Shown here piece by piece: positions 56,424-63,625 of a stretch of DNA of 64,000 nt (position 1 is its first letter; each line of letters opens with the position of its first letter). The stretch is from Stenotrophomonas rhizophila (lineage in GTDB: Bacteria > Pseudomonadota > Gammaproteobacteria > Xanthomonadales > Xanthomonadaceae): contig NZ_RJKV01000001.1 in NCBI RefSeq assembly GCF_003751305.1, positions 62,001 to 126,000 on the forward strand, written 5' to 3'. Below the pieces are notes generated by a model, which was given only the letters and a program-made list of their open reading frames with translations, ran no database searches and was not told the DNA's origin. The position numbers were made by a program, and so were the translations under genes.

Positions 56424-57500
56424 ATGGACTCCTTTACCCAGATCGTTCTCGGCGGCGCAGTCGCCGCCGCCATCGCCCCGGCCGGCCATCGCCGCGCTGC
56501 CCTGTTGGCCGGTGCCGCACTCGGCACCCTGCCGGACCTGGATGCGCTGGTACTGGCCTTCACTGCTGCCGATCCCGTGGCGCTGATGGTCGAACACCGC
56601 AGCTACAGCCACTCGCTGCTGGTGCTGCCGTGGGTGGCCGCGCTGATCTGGTGGCTGTTCAAGCGGTTCGGTCACGGCCGCGTGGCGCAGGCGCCGGGGC
56701 GCTGGTTCTGGGCGATCCTGCTGGCGTTGATCACCCATCCGCTGCTGGATGCCTTCACCGTTTACGGCACCCAGCTGTGGTGGCCGTTCACCCCGCACCC
56801 GACGATGTGGGCCAGCGTCTTCATCATCGACCCGCTGTACACCGTTTGGCTGCTGCTCGCCTGTGCAGTGGCATGGTTTGCGCGGGCGCGTCCGCTGGCG
56901 CAGAAGGCGCTGGTGGCCGGGCTGGTGCTAAGCAGTGGTTACCTGGGCTGGTCGTTGCTGGCCAAGCACACGGTCGATCGCGAAGCCGACCGCGCCCTGG
57001 CGGCGATGGGGCTGGGCGATGCGCCGCGCTTCTCGGTGGCGATGCCATTCAACACACTGCTCTGGCAGGTGGTGGCGATGACGCCCAACGGCTACGTGAT
57101 CGGCGAACGCTCGCTGATCGCCGACTACGGCCCGATGACCTTCGAGGGCCATCCCTCCAACGTGCAGGCCCTGCGCCAGGCGGCCGAGCTGCCGGCCGTG
57201 CAGCGGCTGAACTGGTTCAACCGCGGCTTCATGCGTGCCCAGGTGGTCGATGGCGAACTGCGGCTCAGCGATCTGCGCATGGGCCTGGAGCCGGACTACA
57301 CCTTCACCTTCGCGGTTGCGCGGGCCGAGGGCGAGGGCTGGGCTGCGATCACGCCGCGACAGCTGCGCCCGGCGTATGAAGGGGAGCAGGGCAGGACGAT
57401 GCTGAAGCGTCGGTTCGCGGCCCTGTGGCAGCGCATCTGGCATGCGCCGCCGAGCACCGACGTGATCGCACCGAAGGCAGGTTGGACGGAGGCACCGTGA
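56424..57500 (+). CDS. YdjM/DUF457-type metal-dependent hydrolase, membrane protein
   Basis: The 358 residues start MDSFTQIVLGGAVAAAIAPAGHRRAAL. DUF457 features are LGTLPDLDALVL, HRSYSHSLLVLPW and ITHPLLDAFTVYGTQLWWPF, in hydrophobic segments of the first ~170 residues. The C-terminal half (GYVIGERSLIADYGPMTFEG..., LRMGLEPDYTFTFAVAR) is soluble and probably periplasmic. It is twice the size of the family member at 7774-8310. No biochemical function is established. Its stop overlaps the next GTG start by four bases. Confidence 0.85.
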   Translation: MDSFTQIVLGGAVAAAIAPAGHRRAALLAGAALGTLPDLDALVLAFTAADPVALMVEHRSYSHSLLVLPWVAALIWWLFKRFGHGRVAQAPGRWFWAILLALITHPLLDAFTVYGTQLWWPFTPHPTMWASVFIIDPLYTVWLLLACAVAWFARARPLAQKALVAGLVLSSGYLGWSLLAKHTVDREADRALAAMGLGDAPRFSVAMPFNTLLWQVVAMTPNGYVIGERSLIADYGPMTFEGHPSNVQALRQAAELPAVQRLNWFNRGFMRAQVVDGELRLSDLRMGLEPDYTFTFAVARAEGEGWAAITPRQLRPAYEGEQGRTMLKRRFAALWQRIWHAPPSTDVIAPKAGWTEAP

Positions 57501-57937
57501 CCGAACGGTTTGAAATGGAGATCAATGGCACGCGCTACACGCGGCTGGCCGATGTGCCGCCGGAATACCGCGCGCTGTTGCTGGATGTGACCCCGGGCCG
57601 CTCCGCCGAGCAGCCGGCGGTGCCGTTGCGCGAGATCCTGCACAAGGCCAAGGCGCAGCCGGACCGCGCGCGCCAGCAGCAGGTGCTGTTGGACGAGCTG
57701 CGCAAGGTCGATCCCGAGCGGGCGCGGCGCATGCAGAACAAGATCACCGAGCGCAGCCAGCGGCCGGCCACCGGTACCCTGGAAGTGGGCAACACACCCA
57801 CCGCACGCCCGCGCGAAGGCGCGCGCAACACCGCCGGTGGCAGCACGGTGGCCCCGGGGGATCGGGGCGGACTGGGTATCTGGGTGTTGCTGGCGGCAGC
57901 GGTCGGGGTAACCCTGGTCGCCTGGGCGACGCGCTAG
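57497..57937 (+). CDS. Small tail-anchored membrane protein, uncharacterised
   Basis: The 146 residues start at GTG in the four-base overlap with the upstream gene (TERFEMEINGTRYTRLADVPPEYRALLLDVTPG). A charged helical middle (LREILHKAKAQPDRARQQQVLLDELRKVDPERARRMQNKIT) is followed by a Pro/Ala/Thr linker and one C-terminal membrane helix (GIWVLLAAAVGVTLVAWATR). It looks tail-anchored with the bulk in the cytoplasm. No family is recognised. Coupled to the DUF457 gene. Confidence 0.65.
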   Translation: MTERFEMEINGTRYTRLADVPPEYRALLLDVTPGRSAEQPAVPLREILHKAKAQPDRARQQQVLLDELRKVDPERARRMQNKITERSQRPATGTLEVGNTPTARPREGARNTAGGSTVAPGDRGGLGIWVLLAAAVGVTLVAWATR

Positions 57938-57950
57938 CGCCGCGCCGCGA

Positions 57951-58778
57951 TCAATACACCGTTGCGCGGGCCTGCACGAAGGAGAAGAAGAACACCGCGT
58001 TGGGGTCGTTCTGGACCAGGCTGAACTCGCGGCGCATGCCGTCCACCGTTTCCTGGTCGACCAGGCCGGCTTCCAGCAACGGATCGGCGGCCGACAACAG
58101 CAGCTGCTCCCAGAACGCGATCATGGTCTTGCGACGGGCCGGTTCGCGGTTGTCCAGGTGGATGGTCTTGATCTCGGTGTGCACGTCGCGGAAGCCACCG
58201 GCCAGCAGCAGGTTGCCGAGCTTGGCACCGACGAACGGATCGCCACCGTGGTCGTACTGGAAATCGTTGAAGGCCATCCAGTAGCGCCAGATATGCGGCG
58301 AGTACGGATCGAGCAGGAACGAGGCGTTCATCACTTCGGTGACGTACACCGGCGAGCCCGGCACCAGCACGCGGCGCACTTCGTTGAGTACCCGCGCCGG
58401 TGAGGGCACATGCTCCAGGACCCAGCACAGGAAGGCCGAGTCGAACTCGCGCGCGCCGAACGGCAGGTTGCCGGCATCGGCCTGCAGCAGTGTGTAGCGC
58501 TCGCGGCACCATGGCGTCCTGGCCAGGTTGGTGGCGGCGGTGGCCAGCTGCGCCTCGCTCAGGTCCACGCCGGTGACATGCAGTTCCGGGAACCGCCGCA
58601 GCAGGATGTCCGTCTGTGCGCCCACGCCGCTGCCGACTTCCAGCAGGCGCGTGGCGCCGCCGTAATCGATGCCGCTGAAGATGCTCGATTCGAACAGGCG
58701 CGACTGGGTGACCAGGCGGTGCTGCTCGGTATCGGAGAAGCCGTGGAGATAGGTCGGTGCAGTGATGGGCGGGGTCAT
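57951..58778 (-). CDS. SAM-dependent methyltransferase (class I)
   Basis: The 275 residues include the SAM loop TRLLEVGSGVGAQTDILLRRF, the acidic residue in VTGVDLSEAQL, DAGNLPFGAREFDSAFLCWVLEHVPSPARVLNEVRRVLVPG (motifs III-V), and a late FQYDHGGDPFVGAKLG. It is a Rossmann-fold methyltransferase of the Methyltransf_11 group; the substrate is unknown. It lies directly downstream of dusB on the same strand. A link to the nearby TOMM cluster cannot be excluded but nothing in the sequence requires it. Confidence 0.8.
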   Translation of the reverse strand: MTPPITAPTYLHGFSDTEQHRLVTQSRLFESSIFSGIDYGGATRLLEVGSGVGAQTDILLRRFPELHVTGVDLSEAQLATAATNLARTPWCRERYTLLQADAGNLPFGAREFDSAFLCWVLEHVPSPARVLNEVRRVLVPGSPVYVTEVMNASFLLDPYSPHIWRYWMAFNDFQYDHGGDPFVGAKLGNLLLAGGFRDVHTEIKTIHLDNREPARRKTMIAFWEQLLLSAADPLLEAGLVDQETVDGMRREFSLVQNDPNAVFFFSFVQARATVY

Positions 58779-58787
58779 GGCGAAGGC

Positions 58788-59780
58788 TCAGGCAGCGGAC
58801 GACAACGACTCGCCGGCGGCGAGGGCGTCGAAATATTCGGTGGTCAGGGCGACCTGGCTGGCCGCATCCTCGGCGCGGTTGACCACCGCACGGAAGGCGG
58901 CGTTTTCCGGCCGGTCCTTGGCGTACCAGCCCAGGTGCTTGCGCGCGATGCGCACGCCCTGCTGCTCGCCATAGAAATCATGCAGCGCATGCAGGTGGCC
59001 CAGCAGCAGGTTGCGTACCTCGGCGACCGACGGCGGCGCAAGCAGTTCGCCGGTGGCCAGGTAGTGCGCCACCTCGCGGAAGATCCACGGGCGGCCCTGG
59101 GCGGCGCGACCGATCATCACCGCATCCACGCCGGTCTGCTTGAGCACCTGCGCGGCCTTCTGCGGCGAATCGATGTCGCCGTTGGCGATCACCGGAATGC
59201 GCAGCGCGGCCTTGATCGCGCCGATGGTCTCGTACTCGGCGGTGCCGGTGTAATGCTGGTCGCGGGTACGCCCGTGCACGGCCAACGCGGCGATGCCGCT
59301 GTCTTCGGCGATGCGGGCGATCAGCGGGCCATTGCGGTGGTCGCAGTCCCAGCCGGTGCGGATCTTCAGGGTGACCGGTACGTCCACCGCGTTGACCACG
59401 GCGGTCAGGATGCGCGCGACCAGATCCTCATCGCGCATCAGCGCCGAACCGGCCCAGGCGTTGCACACCTTCTTGGCCGGGCAGCCCATGTTGATGTCGA
59501 TGATCTGCGCGCCGTGGTCCACGTTGTAGCGCGCCGCCTCGGCCAGCTGCTGCGGCTCGGTCCCGGCGATCTGCACGCTGATCGGGTCCGGCTCGCCGGC
59601 ATGGTCCATGCGGTGGAGCGATTTGCGGGTGTTCCAGAAGCGCGGATCGGAGATGGTCATCTCCGAGGCGGCCAAGCCCGCACCCAGCTGTTTGCACAGC
59701 AGGCGGAAGGGCTTGTCGGTGACACCGGCCATCGGCGCCAGCACCACGTTGGGCTGGATGTTGTAGGGGCCAATCTGCAT
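58788..59780 (-). CDS. dusB: tRNA-dihydrouridine synthase B
   Basis: FMN enzyme that reduces uridine to dihydrouridine in tRNA. The 330 residues start MQIGPYNIQPNVVLAPMAGVTDKPFRLLCKQLGAGLAASEM. Dus features are QIAGTEPQQLAEAA, IIDINMGCPAKKVCNAWAGSALM with the catalytic cysteine, KIRTGWD, LAVHGRTRDQHYTG, VIANGDIDSPQKA and MIGRAAQGRPWIF. The start ATG at 59780 follows the family N-terminus; further upstream codons are not conserved. A REP palindrome starts nine bases upstream of the ATG. The fis gene that follows dusB in enterics is not here. Confidence 0.95.
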   Translation of the reverse strand: MQIGPYNIQPNVVLAPMAGVTDKPFRLLCKQLGAGLAASEMTISDPRFWNTRKSLHRMDHAGEPDPISVQIAGTEPQQLAEAARYNVDHGAQIIDINMGCPAKKVCNAWAGSALMRDEDLVARILTAVVNAVDVPVTLKIRTGWDCDHRNGPLIARIAEDSGIAALAVHGRTRDQHYTGTAEYETIGAIKAALRIPVIANGDIDSPQKAAQVLKQTGVDAVMIGRAAQGRPWIFREVAHYLATGELLAPPSVAEVRNLLLGHLHALHDFYGEQQGVRIARKHLGWYAKDRPENAAFRAVVNRAEDAASQVALTTEYFDALAAGESLSSAA

Positions 59781-59789
59781 GCGGGCATT

Positions 59790-59814
59790 GTAGTGCCGGC
59801 CGCTGGCCGGCAAC
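59790..59814. repeat. Single GTAG-type REP palindrome in the dusB leader
   Basis: GTAGTGCCGGCCGCTGGCCG... (25 bases) is identical over 23 bases to the element at 51950. Here it lies only nine bases upstream of the dusB ATG. The mRNA would carry a stable hairpin next to the ribosome site, and I see no Shine-Dalgarno sequence between. Confidence 0.75.
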
Positions 59815-59969
59815 CACGCAGGCACCGTCACCTGTTCAGGCCGATCTGGAAGGGCCTGATGCGCTCCGGTCATGAGCATATGCTTGACGATTGCTTCCGT
59901 CGTCCCCAATGGCCGGGGATGCTGGGCAGTTACGTCCTGCGCAGCCGGCGTTGCGACACCGGCGGTTGT

Positions 59970-60716
59970 TCATGGCGCGGGACCACACGCATAGGCCAGC
60001 ACGGCCAGATGCCGCTGCGGGTCGAGCCCGAGCAGGGCCAGCACGGCGGCGTCGTCGAACGAGCCGATCGCGCAGCCGGCGGCGTTCATCGCCGCCACTT
60101 CCTGGCCCAGCGCCCCCAGCCAGACCCCGGCCTCGATCAACACGAAGCGGCCTCCGCGTTCACCGTACTTGGCCAGCGTTCCACTCGGCTCGGCGATCAG
60201 GAACAGCACCGCCGCCGGCCGCTCCGGCCAATCCACACCGAGCAGCCTGGCCAGCGCCGGCCATGTGGGGCAGGGCGCTACCGGCACCAGCGCATGTTCA
60301 AGCGGGTCGTACCAATGGATGCCTGGCTCTGCGGCGAACGCATCGTCGCTGCCGTACAGCGCGGCATAGGCCTGGATCGGATACTTGGCCCCGCCGGACG
60401 GCAGGCGCCGCGTGTCACTGTCGCCGGGCCGGGCCCGCAGCGGGGCCAGCACGCGGCCCAGCTCCTTGGCGCCCCAACGCGCGTCACCGAAGCGGCGGCC
60501 ACTGTGGCGCTGTGCCAGAGCGTCACCGGGGAGCACCGGGTCCGGCAGGGCGATGCCGGCGGCTGCATGCAACGGCCGCGGCGGCGACCAGGCACGCGCG
60601 GCATCCTCGGCGATGCGCGTGCGCATCACCTCCGCGCGCGCAGGCGTGAGTTCGCCGTTGTGCCAGAACAGATGGAACAGCGGTGCATCGTGCCAAGGGG
60701 GAGGCGGAGACGGCAT
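59970..60716 (-). CDS. SagB-type azoline dehydrogenase (nitroreductase fold)
   Basis: The 248 residues start MPSPPPPWHDAPLFHLFWHNGELTPARAEVM. FMN-binding features of the SagB/McbC branch are QRHSGRRFGDARWGAKELGRVL, LPSGGAKYPIQAYAALYG (conserved GGxxYP with the Lys-Tyr pair of azoline dehydrogenases) and GRFVLIEAGVWLGALGQEVAAMNAAG. Such enzymes oxidise thiazoline/oxazoline rings to the aromatic azoles in TOMM peptides. It is the last gene of the operon, 14 bases after the YcaO gene. The ATG at 60716 has GAGGA seven bases upstream. Confidence 0.85.
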   Translation of the reverse strand: MPSPPPPWHDAPLFHLFWHNGELTPARAEVMRTRIAEDAARAWSPPRPLHAAAGIALPDPVLPGDALAQRHSGRRFGDARWGAKELGRVLAPLRARPGDSDTRRLPSGGAKYPIQAYAALYGSDDAFAAEPGIHWYDPLEHALVPVAPCPTWPALARLLGVDWPERPAAVLFLIAEPSGTLAKYGERGGRFVLIEAGVWLGALGQEVAAMNAAGCAIGSFDDAAVLALLGLDPQRHLAVLAYACGPAP

Positions 60717-60730
60717 GCGGTCCTCGTGGA

Positions 60731-62068
60731 TCAACCCAAGGGATGCGGAAAGGGATTGGGAAACGCGCCGCGGTGCGACACGCCGGGATATCGCCAGGCC
60801 ACGTCCTGGCAACGGCCGCCGAGGAACGGCGCACGCTCGTCGGCATGCAGGCCGCTGAGCTGCGGCGACAGCACCCGCATCACCCGCAGCCCGGCTGCGG
60901 CGACATCGGCGGTGGTCAACTCGCGGTAGTACAGCGCGATGCCGGCACTGCCGAGCTGGCGGCGCAGCTGATCGAGCTCGGCGATGGCGCGCGGTGCGGC
61001 GGGCCGGACCGCTGCGCCTAGCAGGGGCAGCTGCAAGGTGCTGTCGCCCGCCTCCCCGAACAGCGGCAGCTGCGGCCAAAGCTCCGGGCGCAGGGTGTAG
61101 AACGCGGCATGCTCATCGAAACTGCGCAGTGCTGCGGGATCGCGCGGCAGCCGGGCGCTTTCGCGGCCACACAGATGCGCGGCAAAGGTCAGCGCCTGCT
61201 GCCATTCCAGCAGCGCTTTGTGCAGTGCCTCGCCCGGATCGGCGCGGCAGGCGATGCCCAGCACGTGGCGGGGGCGGCCTTCGAACGGGATGCCGCCCGC
61301 GACCGCGATCACCGGGTGCGGGTTCCAGTGCTGGGTCAGGTCGAAGGCCTGCAGTTCACCGCCACGCGCGTCCACATGGGCGTGCCATTGCGGCGGCAAC
61401 GCGATCCGCCGGCCGGCCACGCCGTTGAGCCATGTCACCGCCAGTGCATCGCGTTCCAGCAGCTCCTGCGCAGCCCGCAACAGCGCCAGCCAGGCGCCAT
61501 CGCGGCCATCGCGCCACGCCGCCAGCCCACTGGACGTCGACGGCAAGCGCGCCAGGCCACGGCGAGGCCCCAGTCCGACCAGTTCCTGCGGTACCCAGAC
61601 CCTGCGGTTGTCATCGAGCGCATGCACCGCTGCGAACAGATCGTCATCGCGTTCGGGCATCGGCCACGGGAAGCCGGGCGTGGCGCGTTGGCGTGGCGAG
61701 AACAGGGCGAAGGCCGATTCGTCCAGGCGGTGTGCGGGTGTCAGCGCATCACGGCGACGCACCTCCACGCTCGCCTGCGCCGCCGCCAGCCGCTCCAGTG
61801 CCTCGGCGACCGCGCCATCGGCGGCCGACTCGGCATCCAGGGCGACCGCGCCTGACACCCCCTGCCAGGGATTGGCCGGATCGGCCGGCGTGGCGGCGTT
61901 GTGCACGCGCCGTCCGTCGAACAACGGCCCGGTTGCATCGCAGGGACTGGCCTCGATCGGCTGCGCCGGGCGTACCAGACCACAGCGCGAACGCGCCGCG
62001 CCATGCAGCAGGTGCGAGGACAGCGTGGGCGTTTCCGGCTGCGCCGCCTGCACGGCGGCGCGGCTCAT
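60731..62068 (-). CDS. YcaO-type cyclodehydratase (TOMM D protein)
   Basis: ATP-dependent enzyme that cyclises Cys, Ser or Thr side chains of a peptide onto the preceding carbonyl to make azolines. The 445 residues carry the YcaO ATP-binding glutamates in AVAEALERLAA (about residues 86-97), LLRAAQELLERDALAVTWL and HKALLEWQQALTF. The C-terminus is FPNPFPHPLG, the proline-rich end typical of YcaO enzymes in RiPP pathways. No E1-like domain is fused; that partner is the separate gene at 62692. The ATG overlaps the upstream membrane-protein stop by four bases (ATGA), so the two are translated together. Confidence 0.9.
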   Translation of the reverse strand: MSRAAVQAAQPETPTLSSHLLHGAARSRCGLVRPAQPIEASPCDATGPLFDGRRVHNAATPADPANPWQGVSGAVALDAESAADGAVAEALERLAAAQASVEVRRRDALTPAHRLDESAFALFSPRQRATPGFPWPMPERDDDLFAAVHALDDNRRVWVPQELVGLGPRRGLARLPSTSSGLAAWRDGRDGAWLALLRAAQELLERDALAVTWLNGVAGRRIALPPQWHAHVDARGGELQAFDLTQHWNPHPVIAVAGGIPFEGRPRHVLGIACRADPGEALHKALLEWQQALTFAAHLCGRESARLPRDPAALRSFDEHAAFYTLRPELWPQLPLFGEAGDSTLQLPLLGAAVRPAAPRAIAELDQLRRQLGSAGIALYYRELTTADVAAAGLRVMRVLSPQLSGLHADERAPFLGGRCQDVAWRYPGVSHRGAFPNPFPHPLG

Positions 62069-62640
62069 TTCATCACGCTCAGCCAGAGCATCATCTCGAG
62101 TGCGCCGACCACGAACAGGCCCAGCAGCAGGGCGATGCCGATGCCGATGCCGCGCCCGAGCGACCGCCCCGAGCGCTCGTAGACGAGGGCGTAAATCCCG
62201 ACATACAGCCCGACGGCGACGAACAGGCCGAATATCGGGTTGGCGGTGCCGAAAATGCCGCCGCCGATCGCGGCCAGCGGCAAGGCGAACAGCCCCAGCA
62301 ACACCCGACTGGTGCGGCTCAATCCGGCCACCGGCACGACAGCGACAGGTGTCTGCTGACGGTCCGGCGTCGCAGCGCTGATCGGTGCCTGCGGCAACGC
62401 AGGTGGCTGGGGGGGGAGGTCCGTACGGGTGTCGACGCTGGCGACCGTGGCGTGTGCGTCGCTGTTGACGGCGGCAGGCGTTACGGGGTCCAGCTTGCCA
62501 AGCACCACCGCCGACAGCACCGAGGTGCCGAGCAGGGTGACGATGCAGGAACTGCAGGTGGTCGACGTCGAGCCGCCGCCTGCCGCGGCAAGGTCCTGGC
62601 GTGAGGCACTGGCATCGAACTGGGTCGGCAGGCGATACAT
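62065..62640 (-). CDS. Membrane protein with TOMM precursor-like N-terminus
   Basis: The 191 residues begin MYRLPTQFDASASRQDLAAAGGG, then a nine-residue Ser/Thr/Cys-rich run STSTTCSSC (24-32) and a hydrophobic stretch IVTLLGTSVLSAVVLG (33-48). A Pro-rich linker (about 75-105) leads to three or four membrane helices (VLLGLFALPLAAIGGGIFG, PIFGLFVAVGLYVGIYALVY, IGIGIALLLGLFVVGALEMMLWL). The first ~32 residues look like a RiPP leader ending in Gly-Gly-Gly plus an azole-formable core. No separate precursor gene is present. Alternatively, CSSC is a metal or disulfide site. Start ATG has GGAG seven bases upstream; the stop overlaps YcaO. Function is inferred from context only. Confidence 0.7.
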   Translation of the reverse strand: MYRLPTQFDASASRQDLAAAGGGSTSTTCSSCIVTLLGTSVLSAVVLGKLDPVTPAAVNSDAHATVASVDTRTDLPPQPPALPQAPISAATPDRQQTPVAVVPVAGLSRTSRVLLGLFALPLAAIGGGIFGTANPIFGLFVAVGLYVGIYALVYERSGRSLGRGIGIGIALLLGLFVVGALEMMLWLSVMK

Positions 62641-62691
62641 GAGGTCACTCCATTGACCGGGGCGGAAACGCCCGGCGCGTGGCGCACATTA

Positions 62692-63510
62692 TCACGGGCG
62701 CCCGGTGTCCCAGGGCAAGGACAGCGGTGACGGCAGCGACGCTTCGCCATCCTGGCAGGCGGGGCACCACGGCAGCCGCAACACCCGGTCGCGCTCGCCG
62801 TGCAGGCGATGCAGGTCGAGCCAGACGCTGCGTTCGAGATAGGCCAGCAACAGCGGCGGCTGATCCAGCAACGGCGCGACCAGCGCCGCGATCCGTGCCG
62901 GTTGCGCTGCGACCGCCGGCATCGCCGGCACGGGTGCTTCGCCCCAGCGGCGCAGCACCCGGTTGCCCAGGCAATATACACAGGCGCTCTGGCCGGGCAC
63001 CACATAGGGGCCCAGTGCGAGCGTGTGGTGATAGCTGAGGTCGAGCAGCAGATGCGGTTGTGCCGGGATCTGCGTGCGGTAGCGGGCCAAGGCCTGTTCC
63101 CAGCCCAGCCCGTGCCGGACCAGCACGAGGAGGTCGGCATCAGCGACGGCATCGACGCGCTGCAGATCCGCGCCGGCATGCTGGTCGAAGGCGTCGGCCA
63201 ATCCGGGCAGCGGTTCGCCGAGCCAGTCGATTGCGTAGCGTCGCACCTTGCGCACGGCCGCCAGCGGCGCCAAGACGCCGAGACGTATCAACTGGCGGAC
63301 CGCCGGGCCGCACTCGGCATCGTCCTGCAGGATCGCCAGCGTGTCGTTTTCCCAGTGGCCGAGGATCCGTTCGATGACCGTCGGGGTATCGGCCTCATCG
63401 ACCACATACAGTTCGTCGGCGCCACCGGACACCAGCAGCAACTGTCGCTGCGCATGGGTCTGCGAAAACAGCGCCCACGCTGGATTGCGCGTCCAGCGCG
63501 GTTCGCCCAC
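62692..63510 (-). CDS. TOMM E1-like partner protein (leader-peptide-binding, RRE plus zinc pairs)
   Basis: About 272 residues. The N-terminal ~85 residues (NPAWALFSQTHAQRQLLLVSGG, VIERILGHWENDTLAILQDD, AVRQLIRLGVLAPL) resemble the winged-helix RRE that binds RiPP leader peptides. The rest is an E1/ThiF-like domain with two cysteine pairs, CVYC and CPAC (zinc site), as in ocin-ThiF/cyclodehydratase C proteins. It should activate YcaO and deliver the precursor. The frame is open to a GTG at 63606. The extra 32 codons use rare-type codons and would leave only 19 bp to the divergent gene, so I prefer the GTG at 63510. Confidence 0.8.
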   Translation of the reverse strand: MGEPRWTRNPAWALFSQTHAQRQLLLVSGGADELYVVDEADTPTVIERILGHWENDTLAILQDDAECGPAVRQLIRLGVLAPLAAVRKVRRYAIDWLGEPLPGLADAFDQHAGADLQRVDAVADADLLVLVRHGLGWEQALARYRTQIPAQPHLLLDLSYHHTLALGPYVVPGQSACVYCLGNRVLRRWGEAPVPAMPAVAAQPARIAALVAPLLDQPPLLLAYLERSVWLDLHRLHGERDRVLRLPWCPACQDGEASLPSPLSLPWDTGRP

Positions 63511-63625
63511 GTACGGGCCTGCGTGTTCCTGACTGCCTGCTGCTGCCACTGCGTACAGTCCGTGTATCCGCGAAACCGCAAGGATAGCGGCAAACAGGCG
63601 GGCCACGTTCTGCTACGGTGCGCGC

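Noticed and set aside
57951..58778. Methyltransferase as a tailoring enzyme of the TOMM operon
   Set aside because: It is separated from the operon by dusB and a REP element and shows nothing specific for peptide substrates; it is kept as a plain methyltransferase.
59872..59994. 40-codon plus-strand ORF with three cysteines next to the TOMM operon, considered as a separate precursor
   Set aside because: It runs opposite to the operon and overlaps the end of the SagB gene. It has no ribosome site and uses codons unlike the neighbours (ATA, ATT, GTT, GCT).
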